A stretch of 5,124 nt of DNA from Stenotrophomonas maltophilia (GTDB lineage Bacteria; Pseudomonadota; Gammaproteobacteria; Xanthomonadales; Xanthomonadaceae). Below are positions 1-5,124 of the stretch, piece after piece; within the stretch, counting starts at the first letter, position 1; each line of letters starts with the position of its first letter. Below the pieces are notes generated by a model, which saw only the letters and a program-made list of their open reading frames with translations, made no database searches and had not been told where the DNA came from. The DNA is taken from the NCBI GenBank assembly GCA_002386405.1, contig DGIP01000299.1, positions 1 through 5,124 of the forward strand, in the 5' to 3' direction. The position numbers and the translations under genes are program-made.

Positions 1-31
1 TTCCGAAAAATAATTCCGGAAGGGGTGGCCG

Positions 32-805
32 TTACAGGTTGGCGATGTCGCCCTTGGCGATGATCGGCCCGGTCGGAATGCCCTGCGGCGCGCCACCGGA
101 CGGTTCCAGCGTGATCGCCAGCACCGAGCCGTTCACAAGCACATCACGCAGCGCATCGGGCACCGCCACGGTGTGGGCACGGTTGATCGACACCAGGCCC
201 AGCGAACGCGGCGCACCGCCGGCCGGAATCAGCCACAGCTCCGGTGCGCGGCCAGCCGAATCGGCTGGTGCGGGAACGGGCACCATCAACACCTTGCCCT
301 GTGCCTTGTCGACCGAGGCCAGCCAGCCGGGCGTGCCATCGTCGTGCAGCAGCGGGGTGACCGGCTTGGTCGCCTGCTCCGGCTCGGCCGGGGTCGGGGT
401 CGGCGCCGGGGTGACGGCCACCGGGGTGGACGGTGCGGTGGGCAGCGGCTGGCGGTTGAACACCGCCACCAGTGCCAGCGCGGCCGCCAGGGCGGTCATG
501 CCCTGCCAGAAGCCGGTGCGTTGCCAGAGCTTGGGCGCGGCGGTCACCGCCGGCCAGCCCAGCTCGCTGCGGATGCGCGGCCACAGGTGCGCCGGCACCG
601 CTTCGCTGCCGAGCTCTTCCAGCAGCGGGGCCAGCCGCACCTGCCACTGCTCGACCAGCCGGGCGAAGCCCGGGTCGGTGGCGATGCGGTGTTCGATCCT
701 GAGGCGCTCGGCAGCGTCGTGCACGCCCAGCACGTATTCGCCGGCCAGGATGTCGGCGCTCGGCGGTTGGCCGTCGTCTAGTTCGTGAAGGTCGCGGATG
801 TTCAT
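32..805 (-). CDS. RskA-family membrane-anchored anti-sigma factor
   Basis: This 257-residue protein probably holds the neighbouring ECF sigma factor inactive at the inner membrane. Its N-terminal part (about residues 15-85) resembles the anti-sigma domain of RskA-type proteins, with the motif ILAGEYVLGVHDAAERLR. One hydrophobic segment follows at about 99-116 (MTALAAALALVAVF). Next comes a Pro/Thr/Ala-rich linker (about 120-148) and a periplasmic RskA C-terminal domain, recognisable from ELWLIPAGGAPRSLGLV and the terminal ITLEPSGGAPQGIPTGP signature. The protein has no cysteine, so it is not a zinc-binding (ZAS) anti-sigma factor. I chose the ATG at 805 because it overlaps the sigma stop codon as ATGA, which implies translational coupling; a GTG four codons upstream is possible. 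The inducing signal cannot be read from the sequence. Family assignment is firm; specificity for the adjacent sigma factor is inferred from the overlap. Confidence 0.9.
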   Translation of the reverse strand: MNIRDLHELDDGQPPSADILAGEYVLGVHDAAERLRIEHRIATDPGFARLVEQWQVRLAPLLEELGSEAVPAHLWPRIRSELGWPAVTAAPKLWQRTGFWQGMTALAAALALVAVFNRQPLPTAPSTPVAVTPAPTPTPAEPEQATKPVTPLLHDDGTPGWLASVDKAQGKVLMVPVPAPADSAGRAPELWLIPAGGAPRSLGLVSINRAHTVAVPDALRDVLVNGSVLAITLEPSGGAPQGIPTGPIIAKGDIANL

Positions 806-1371
806 CGTTCGAGGCACACGCGCAGTTGGCCCAACCCGCGGCGGATCCAGCTCTTGACCGAGCCCAGCGGCGAACCGATGCGGCGGGCCAGTTCTTCATA
901 ACTGGCGCCGTGCAGGAACGCACTGCGGATCAGCGAGCGGCGACGCGGTTCCAGGGTATCCAGGCAATCATCCAGGCGCTCGCGGTCGGAGGCATGTTCG
1001 GCTGCCTGCGCCGGCTGCGGTGCGAAATCGGGAATTTCTTCGGCCACCGACAGGTCATCCAGCGGGCGCGGCGGCGCCGAGCGCAGGCGGTCGATCGCGC
1101 GGTTGCGCGCCATCATCGAAAGCCAGGTCATGGCCGAGGCCCGCGTGGCATCGAACTGGGTGGCCTTGCGCCAGACCGTGGTGAAGACATCCTGCAGGAC
1201 CTCTTCGGCATCGCGGCGGTCGCGCAGGGTGTGCAGGCAGATCGCGAACAGCCGGCCCGAGGCCAGCTGGTAGACCGACTCGAACGCGTGGCGGTCGCCT
1301 TCGGCCACCTGGACCAGAAGCCCGTCCAGGCGTGCTGACGCGGCGGTATCGGAAGCATCCAGCTCAGGCAT
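802..1371 (-). CDS. ECF-type RNA polymerase sigma factor
   Basis: This is a sigma-70 family protein of the extracytoplasmic function (ECF) type, which directs RNA polymerase to a stress regulon. From the ATG at 1371 it has 189 residues, a normal ECF length. Region 2 spans about 15-98 and includes the core-binding stretch DAEEVLQDVFTTVW (about 54-67) and the -10-recognition stretch TWLSMMARNRAIDRLR (about 82-97). A short Pro/acidic linker leads to region 4 (about 133-188), with the helix-turn-helix signature SYEELARRIGSPLGSVKSWIRRGL. The PLGSVKS-IRRGL--L motif is typical of ECF factors paired with RskA-like anti-sigma factors, and such a gene follows with a 4-bp overlap. The start is uncertain: in frame only the ATG at 1371 and a TTG at 1398 are available, and neither has a good Shine-Dalgarno. 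The best one (AGGAG, 1415-1419) serves an ATG at 1406 in another frame. Confidence 0.92.
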   Translation of the reverse strand: MPELDASDTAASARLDGLLVQVAEGDRHAFESVYQLASGRLFAICLHTLRDRRDAEEVLQDVFTTVWRKATQFDATRASAMTWLSMMARNRAIDRLRSAPPRPLDDLSVAEEIPDFAPQPAQAAEHASDRERLDDCLDTLEPRRRSLIRSAFLHGASYEELARRIGSPLGSVKSWIRRGLGQLRVCLER

Positions 1372-1441
1372 CGCGGGCTCGGTGTCGGCAGGTAGCAAGC
1401 CTGCATGGTCGTTGCTCCTGAGGGCGGCTGCAAGGGGGTAT

Positions 1442-2221
1442 TCATGGGTCGCATGTCTTCACCAATGCTTGCCCCCGCGCCGTGGCAAGCTCGGCCGCGG
1501 AAGCGGCCACGGGCGGGGCGGGGAACTCCACGCGCACCTGCGGGTAGCGCCCTTTGTGGTCGCGTACGTTGCCGGTGCCGGTGAACTCCAGCAAGCGCTG
1601 GTCGGCGCTGGCATAGATGAGGGTTACCGCCGGCACGGCGAAGCCGAACCACGCATCCAGCTTCATCTGCAGCTGCTGTGCCGGCTGGCCTTTCCAGGTG
1701 AGCGCGCCGGTGCGTTGCAGCTTCAACGGCACCAGCCGCTGGCGGCTGGGCAGCAGGAACTGGAATGCCAAGGGCTGCCCTTCGAGCAGGTCTGCCCAAT
1801 GCCGCCGCACGGCCGCATCGAAGCCGGCATCCACCACCGCGCCGGAGGGCACCTCCAACGCGCGGCTGACCGGGGTGGCATCCGAAGTGGCACGCACATA
1901 CACCGTGCGCGCCGCACCATTGCCGCGCACGCCTTCCTGGTAGCCGTCGCGGCCATCTTCCAGCGCGAAGTCCGGCGTCTGCGGGCTGCCCTGCGGCGTC
2001 ATCCACTTGCGCGCGAAGGCCCGGCCATCGGCGCAGCGGTACAGCACCAGCCGCGACAACGCCTCCGGCGGCCCCTGCAGCCAGTGCGTCTCGCGGTAAA
2101 GCAACGCCCCGCCATCCGCAGCGAAGGCGCGCCCTTCCTGCCGCTGCACGGTTTGGGCAGGCGCCAGCAACGGGCACAGCAGCAGAAGCAGTCCAGCCGA
2201 GCGGATGGGGAGGCGGCGCAT
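1442..2221 (-). CDS. exported protein of unknown function, first gene of the sigma/anti-sigma operon
   Basis: I do not recognise this family. The 259-residue protein starts with a clear Sec signal peptide: MRRLPIR, a leucine-rich core (about 8-19) and a likely signal peptidase I site after Ala22 (APA|Q). Cys16 lies in the hydrophobic core without a proper lipobox, so a lipoprotein is unlikely. The mature part has two cysteines (Cys63 and Cys257), which could form a disulfide in the periplasm. Its second half (about 150-235) alternates polar and hydrophobic residues and ends in LIYASADQRLLEFTGTGNVRD, reminiscent of beta-rich periplasmic proteins such as DUF3108-like ones; this is only an impression. 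The ATG at 2221 is preferred because TGGAAA lies just upstream; the ATG at 2233 is the alternative and has no ribosome-binding site. The gene runs in the same direction as the sigma gene about 70 bp downstream, so co-transcription is likely. A role in the sensed envelope process is inferred from position only. Confidence 0.82.
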   Translation of the reverse strand: MRRLPIRSAGLLLLLCPLLAPAQTVQRQEGRAFAADGGALLYRETHWLQGPPEALSRLVLYRCADGRAFARKWMTPQGSPQTPDFALEDGRDGYQEGVRGNGAARTVYVRATSDATPVSRALEVPSGAVVDAGFDAAVRRHWADLLEGQPLAFQFLLPSRQRLVPLKLQRTGALTWKGQPAQQLQMKLDAWFGFAVPAVTLIYASADQRLLEFTGTGNVRDHKGRYPQVRVEFPAPPVAASAAELATARGQALVKTCDP

Positions 2222-2407
2222 GCCGGTTTCCATGGGAGGTTGCTGGAGAGATACGCGGCAAGTGGGCGCTCGGATGCAGGCGCTCGCTTTGTTTTAGATG
2301 CAGCCTCTCGAAAACCCATTTTCATTACGCAATTTTGATGCCGTGACGCAGGTTGCGTTTGCCCGGCCAGATGTTGCGCAGCATGCATGGCCACACGCCC
2401 GCATGCG

Positions 2408-2469
2408 CTTACACCGTCTTGCGGGATCATTTAATACCGCTTGACGGTACTACCGTGTGGCGGCAGTAT
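2408..2469 (+). promoter_or_regulatory. candidate higBA promoter(s)
   Basis: Two weak sigma-70-like arrangements are visible. The first is TTGACG (2441-2446) with CAGTAT (2464-2469) at 17-bp spacing; its good -35 overlaps the palindromic operator. The second is CTTACA (2408-2413) with TAATAC (2432-2437) at 18-bp spacing, which would leave the operator just downstream of the -10. In either case binding of a repressor at the palindrome would interfere with transcription. I cannot choose between them from sequence alone. Confidence 0.35.
2435..2456. promoter_or_regulatory. probable HigA operator upstream of higBA
   Basis: A perfect palindrome, ACGGTA-C-TACCGT, lies at 2444-2456. A third copy of the half-site, TACCG (2435-2439), forms an additional inverted pair with CGGTA (2445-2449). 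The array is about 30-50 bp before the toxin start, where HigA-type antitoxins autorepress their operons. The palindrome overlaps a candidate -35 element. Assignment to HigA is inferred from position and symmetry. Confidence 0.6.
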
Positions 2470-2488
2470 CCTTCCTCAAGAGATCTTC

Positions 2489-2770
2489 ATGGCCATCGTC
2501 TCGTTCCGCTGCGTTGCTACCCGTGGCATGTTTGTGGGTAAGCGGATCAGGCACTACCAGGCCGTTCAGCGTGTCGCGATGCGAAAGCTTGTCATGCTCG
2601 ATGCCGCCACCCGGCTTGAAGACCTCAAGGTGCCGCCTGCCAATCGCCTCGAGCGGCTGCACGGCGACCGAGCTGGGCAATGCAGCATCCGCATCAACGA
2701 CCAGTACAGGATCTGCTTCATCTGGACGGACGTTGGCCCGGCGGATGTTGAGATCTGCGATTACCACTGA
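2489..2770 (+). CDS. higB: HigB/GraT-type toxin of a type II toxin-antitoxin module
   Basis: This 93-residue protein belongs to the HigB branch of the RelE/ParE superfamily, small ribosome-associated mRNA endonucleases that cleave translated mRNA and slow growth. The family hallmarks are easy to read: VAMRKLVMLDAA (about 29-40), the stretch starting PPANRLERLHGDRAGQ (about 49-64), SIRINDQYRICFIW (about 66-79) and the C-terminal VEICDYH (87-93). Basic residues Arg61, Arg68 and Arg74 and the terminal His93 lie in the conserved parts and are candidates for RNA binding or catalysis. The length is normal and no residue block is missing, so the toxin looks intact. The ATG at 2489 gives the standard N-terminus and is preceded by AAGAGA (2478-2483); an upstream TTG at 2441 would add 16 residues unlike the family. 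The antitoxin gene follows after 11 bp, in the toxin-first order characteristic of higBA. Confidence 0.93.
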   Translation: MAIVSFRCVATRGMFVGKRIRHYQAVQRVAMRKLVMLDAATRLEDLKVPPANRLERLHGDRAGQCSIRINDQYRICFIWTDVGPADVEICDYH

Positions 2771-2781
2771 GGACTGCCGCC

Positions 2782-3078
2782 ATGCGTTCCATCCCCTACC
2801 CCCACCCTGGTGAGATCCTTCAGGAAGAATTCCTGACTCCGTTCGGCCTGACCCAGTATCGGCTCGCCAAGTCGATCGACGTCAAACAGACGCGGATCAG
2901 CGAGATCATCGCCGGGCGTCGGGGCATCACGGCCGACACGGCACTGCGGCTCGCGCGGTTCTTCGGTACCAGCGAGGGTTTCTGGATGAACCTGCAGATG
3001 TCGTACGACGCAGCCAAGGCGCGCGACGAGTTGGCCGACGTGCTTGCCCGCATTGAACCGTACCAGCCCGCCGCCTGA
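2782..3078 (+). CDS. higA: HigA-family antitoxin, XRE-type DNA-binding protein
   Basis: This 98-residue protein neutralises HigB by direct binding and is expected to repress its own operon. It starts with the family signature HPGEILQEEFLTPFGLTQ (about 8-25), followed by an XRE/Cro-type helix-turn-helix at about 24-63, with RLAKSIDVKQTRISEIIAG and the second half GITADTALRLARFFGTSEGFW. The C-terminal tail (about 75-98) is charged and helical. The length is typical and the gene appears intact. A good Shine-Dalgarno, TGAGGA, overlaps the higB stop codon about 8 bases before the ATG, so the two genes are likely translated from one mRNA with coupling. The palindrome at 2444-2456 is its probable DNA target. 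No terminator is visible after the stop, and the metE promoter begins 22 bp further on. Confidence 0.93.
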   Translation: MRSIPYPHPGEILQEEFLTPFGLTQYRLAKSIDVKQTRISEIIAGRRGITADTALRLARFFGTSEGFWMNLQMSYDAAKARDELADVLARIEPYQPAA

Positions 3079-3100
3079 GCGCGGATCGCGTTGCCTCCCC

Positions 3101-3129
3101 TTGACCGCCGCCCCAACTCGGCCTACCTT
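3101..3129 (+). promoter_or_regulatory. metE promoter (sigma-70-like)
   Basis: TTGACC (3101-3106) matches the -35 consensus at five of six positions. It is followed after exactly 17 bp by TACCTT (3124-3129), a weaker -10. The predicted start near 3136 falls at the first base of the riboswitch P1 stem, which supports both calls. The promoter lies only 22 bp after the higA stop codon. Confidence 0.65.
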
Positions 3130-3133
3130 GTGC

Positions 3134-3340
3134 TCGCCGAAGGTATCCATCTCTTCATGCCGATGAAGGGATGGGTTTAAACGGGAATCCGGTGACGGTG
3201 CCTTGCGCACCCATTCCGGAGCTGCCCCGCAGCGGTGAGTGGAAACGAAACCTGCCAACAGCACTGGGCCACGCGCCTGGGAAGCGGCAGGAAGTAGGTG
3301 GGCCCAGTGCCCGTGTCCATCAGCCCGAATACCGGCCCCG
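3134..3340 (+). promoter_or_regulatory. cobalamin (B12) riboswitch aptamer upstream of metE
   Basis: The RNA contains the conserved landmarks of the cobalamin riboswitch in order. P1 can form between GGTAT (3142-3146) and ATACC (3329-3333), extended by GCC (3136-3138) with GGC (3334-3336). A hairpin follows, with CTTCAT/ATGAAG around a GCCG loop (3153-3168). Next come the core element TTTAAACGGGAATCCGGTG (3176-3194), the GGAGCTGCCCCGCAGCGGTGA segment (about 3218-3238), and a peripheral arm from CCTGCC (3251-3256) to GGCAGG (3286-3291). The B12 box AGCCCGAATACCGGCC is at 3322-3337. The motif order and the metE gene downstream make the call secure. Binding of adenosylcobalamin or a related corrinoid is expected to lower metE expression; the preferred corrinoid cannot be told from the sequence. 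The CCCC run in the core box is one C shorter than the usual CCCCC. Confidence 0.93.
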
Positions 3341-3568
3341 GCCGGAGGACACGACCGTCCTCTGATTCGACCTGGAACGTCCGCGGGGAGGTTGCCGGGG
3401 CCTGCCGCCATGCGTTGCGCGTGGCGCTGCCCCCGTGCGTCCGCTTCACGGCATCCGGTTCGCCCGCGGGGGCGAAGGTCGCTGGCGGGGCGGACACGGC
3501 AGCAATGGCGTGGGTGCCGCGCAGTTCCTTCGTTCCTCAATGCCGCTACTGCAATGAGGACACGTTCC
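3341..3568 (+). promoter_or_regulatory. metE: long metE leader / riboswitch expression platform
   Basis: About 230 nt separate the aptamer from the metE ATG, more than a minimal expression platform needs. Visible structures are an 8-bp hairpin at 3343-3364 (GAGGAC/GTCCTC core plus G-U and C-G pairs, loop ACGACC), a perfect 7-bp hairpin at 3459-3476 (TTCGCCC, loop GCGG, GGGCGAA), and the Shine-Dalgarno hairpin at 3534-3560. None is followed by a T-run, so an intrinsic terminator is not supported; translational or Rho-dependent control is more likely. The frame of metE stays open back to an ATG at 3410, but the leader has no protein-like character and MetE homologues start at 3569. Confidence 0.6.
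3534..3560 (+). promoter_or_regulatory. hairpin sequestering the metE ribosome-binding site
   Basis: TCCTCA (3534-3539) pairs perfectly with TGAGGA (3555-3560), the complete metE Shine-Dalgarno. After one A-A mismatch, TGC (3541-3543) pairs with GCA (3551-3553), closing a 7-nt loop. The Shine-Dalgarno is 8 nt from the ATG at 3569. Such a sequestrator is the standard off-state of translational riboswitches. Which upstream sequence releases it is not certain. Confidence 0.6.
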
Positions 3569-5124
3569 ATGACCACTGTTACCAACCTGGGTTTTCCCCG
3601 TATCGGCGCCAAGCGCGAGCTCAAGCGCGCACTGGAAGCGTACTGGTCCGGCCAGAGCAGCGCCGAAGCACTGCAGGACACCGCCACCGCCCTGCGCACC
3701 ACGCATTGGCAGCTGCAGCGCGATGCCGGGGTGGATGTGCCGCCCAGCAACGACTTCAGCCTGTACGACCAGGTGCTGGATGCCGCCTTCCTGTTCGATG
3801 CCATCCCGGCCCGCTACCGCGCGCTGGCCGATGCCGATCCGCTGGCCGGCTACTTCGCCATGGCCCGCGGGCTGCAGCGCGATGGCTTCGACCTGCACGC
3901 GCTGGAAATGACCAAATGGTTCGACACCAACTACCACTACCTGGTGCCCGAACTGCAGGCCGGCCAAGGCTTCGCGCTGCGCGGCGACAAGCCGCTGGCC
4001 GAATACCGCCAGGCCAAGGCGCTGGGTATCGAAACCCGCCCGGTGCTGATCGGGCCGGTGACCTTCCTGCTGCTGTCCAAGACCATCGACGGCAGCCCGG
4101 CGCTGGAGCTGCTGGATGCGCTGCTGCCGGTGTACGTGCAGCTGCTGCGCCAGCTGCATGACGCTGGCGCGCAGTGGGTGCAGCTGGATGAGCCGGCGCT
4201 GGTGCAGGACCTCAGCCCGGAAGCGCGTGCCGCCTTTGAACACGCCTATGCGGTGTTGGCCACCGCCGCCCGCCCCAAGGTGCTGGTGGCTACCTACTTC
4301 GGTGCATTGGATGACAACCTGGAACTGGCAGCCTCGCTGCCGGTGGATGGCCTGCATGTGGACCTGGTGCGCGCGCCCGAACAGCTGGATGCAGTGATCA
4401 AGGCCCTGCCCGCCGGCCGCGTGCTCTCGGCCGGCCTGGTCAACGGCCGCAACATCTGGCGCACCCACCTGGACAACGCACTGGTGCTGGCCCGCTACGC
4501 ACACGGCCAGCTGGGCAGCGACTTCCTGTGGCTGGCACCGTCATGTTCGCTGCTGCACAGCCCGGTGGACCTGGCGCATGAGAAGAAGCTCGACGACGAA
4601 CTGCGTGGCTGGCTGGCGTTCTCGAAGCAGAAGCTGGAAGAGCTGCGCGTGCTGGCCGATGCGATCGACGCGCCCGCCCACGCCGAAGCCGCGCTGGAGC
4701 TGTCGCGCGAGCGCATTGCCTCCCGCAAGCGCTCGCCGCGCGTACACAACCCCGCCGTGGCCGCGCGCCTGGCCGCACTGACCCCGGCCGATGCACAGCG
4801 CCACAGCCGCTACCCGCAGCGCCACCTGGCCCAGGCCGCCGCACTGAAGCTGCCGCGCTTCCCCACTACCACCATTGGCTCCTTCCCGCAGACCCTGGAA
4901 GTGCGTGAGGCCCGCGCCCGCAACAAGTCCGGCACCCTGCCCGACGCCGACTACGATGCGTTCCTGGCCAGCCAGACCGAGCACTGCGTGCGCATCCAGG
5001 AGCAGATCGGGCTGGACGTGCTGGTGCACGGCGAGTTCGAGCGCAACGACATGGTGGAGTACTTCGGCGAGCAGCTGGAGGGCTTCGCCTTCACCAAGAA
5101 CGGCTGGGTGCAGAGCTACGGCTC
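3569..5124 (+). CDS. metE: B12-independent methionine synthase MetE, 3' end beyond window
   Basis: MetE (5-methyltetrahydropteroyltriglutamate-homocysteine methyltransferase) makes methionine by moving a methyl group from methyl-folate to homocysteine in the cytoplasm, without cobalamin. The window holds 518 codons of a protein of about 750-760 residues. The N-terminal barrel shows LGFPRIGAKRELKRALEAYW (7-26), TKWFDTNYHYLVPE (115-128), GPVTFLLLSK (162-171), WVQLDEPALV (203-212), LSAGLVNGRNIWR (about 289-301) and PSCSLLHSPVDL (324-335). After the linker, the catalytic barrel begins with FPTTTIGSFPQT (431-442) and the homocysteine-binding segment HGEFERNDMVEYFGEQLEGF (487-506). The zinc-ligand Cys/His/Glu residues lie in the missing third, so integrity cannot be judged. 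The start is fixed by homology with MetE N-termini and by TGAGGA 8 nt upstream. The frame is intact to the window edge. Regulation is by the upstream cobalamin riboswitch. Confidence 0.97.
   Translation, partial: MTTVTNLGFPRIGAKRELKRALEAYWSGQSSAEALQDTATALRTTHWQLQRDAGVDVPPSNDFSLYDQVLDAAFLFDAIPARYRALADADPLAGYFAMARGLQRDGFDLHALEMTKWFDTNYHYLVPELQAGQGFALRGDKPLAEYRQAKALGIETRPVLIGPVTFLLLSKTIDGSPALELLDALLPVYVQLLRQLHDAGAQWVQLDEPALVQDLSPEARAAFEHAYAVLATAARPKVLVATYFGALDDNLELAASLPVDGLHVDLVRAPEQLDAVIKALPAGRVLSAGLVNGRNIWRTHLDNALVLARYAHGQLGSDFLWLAPSCSLLHSPVDLAHEKKLDDELRGWLAFSKQKLEELRVLADAIDAPAHAEAALELSRERIASRKRSPRVHNPAVAARLAALTPADAQRHSRYPQRHLAQAAALKLPRFPTTTIGSFPQTLEVREARARNKSGTLPDADYDAFLASQTEHCVRIQEQIGLDVLVHGEFERNDMVEYFGEQLEGFAFTKNGWVQSYG

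Noticed and set aside
1..21. TTCCG...CGGAA inverted repeat as terminator of the sigma/anti-sigma operon
   Set aside because: The stem is only 5 bp with an 11-nt AT-rich loop and the region is cut by the window edge; there is no convincing stem plus T-tract.
1128..1445. Minus-strand open frame overlapping the sigma gene as a separate protein
   Set aside because: The product is Arg/Pro/Ser-rich as expected of an out-of-frame reading of GC-rich coding DNA, and the sigma frame explains the conservation. Only its start signals are noted as odd.
2234..2345. Promoter for the minus-strand sigma operon, including an ECF-type GGAAC -35
   Set aside because: No GGAAC-like -35 with a suitable -10, nor a good sigma-70 pair, could be found in the AT-richer stretch before the exported gene.
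2346..2358. ACGCA-GGT-TGCGT inverted repeat upstream of both divergent transcripts
   Set aside because: It is short and isolated, with no recognised regulator and no good promoter elements placed around it. It might be an operator but cannot be supported.
2381..2406. Two GCATGC copies 14 bp apart in the divergent intergenic region
   Set aside because: GCATGC is self-complementary and frequent in GC-rich DNA; a third copy sits at the start of the exported gene. No further symmetry supports a site.
3459..3476. Perfect 7-bp GC-rich hairpin as an intrinsic terminator in the metE leader
   Set aside because: No run of T follows the stem; it is listed only as a leader structure.
3410..3568. In-frame N-terminal extension of metE from ATG 3410 or ATG 3554
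   Set aside because: The frame is open, but the predicted residues are Arg/Ala-rich and unlike MetE. The TGAGGA at 3555-3560 is correctly spaced only for the ATG at 3569, where homology to MetE begins.

Overview
The window is about two-thirds G+C with strong third-position GC bias. Its protein sequences and the gene set (RskA-type ECF pair, GraT/HigB-type toxin, B12-riboswitch-controlled metE) suggest a gammaproteobacterium of the Xanthomonadaceae, most likely Stenotrophomonas or a close relative. This assignment is inferred from protein style and was not searched.

Left part (about 32-2233, minus strand): a three-gene operon-like cluster. In transcription order it holds an exported protein of unknown function, an ECF-type sigma factor and a membrane-anchored RskA-type anti-sigma factor. 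Sigma and anti-sigma genes overlap by four bases (ATGA), a sign of translational coupling and stoichiometric synthesis. The exported protein is probably a co-regulated envelope component. The strongest ribosome-binding site near the sigma gene is in the wrong frame for it, so its start is uncertain.

Middle (about 2234-3078): a divergent intergenic region, then a compact plus-strand toxin-antitoxin module, higB-higA, with the toxin first. A perfect 13-bp palindrome upstream is a likely HigA operator. The module sits between the sigma operon and metE like an inserted cassette.

Right part (about 3101-5124, plus strand): a sigma-70-like promoter, a cobalamin riboswitch whose 5' end nearly coincides with the predicted transcription start, an unusually long leader (about 230 nt) after the aptamer, and the first 518 codons of metE, the B12-independent methionine synthase, cut by the window end. 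The logic is known: when cobalamin is available the B12-dependent enzyme (MetH) suffices and metE is repressed. The leader contains a hairpin that buries the entire metE Shine-Dalgarno sequence, and a second hairpin next to the aptamer that repeats the same GAGGAC sequence. This suggests translational control. No intrinsic terminator with a U-tract is visible.

I see no wholly new system. The most informative items are the layout of the metE riboswitch expression platform, the unknown exported protein tied to the ECF pair, and the ambiguous start of the sigma gene.
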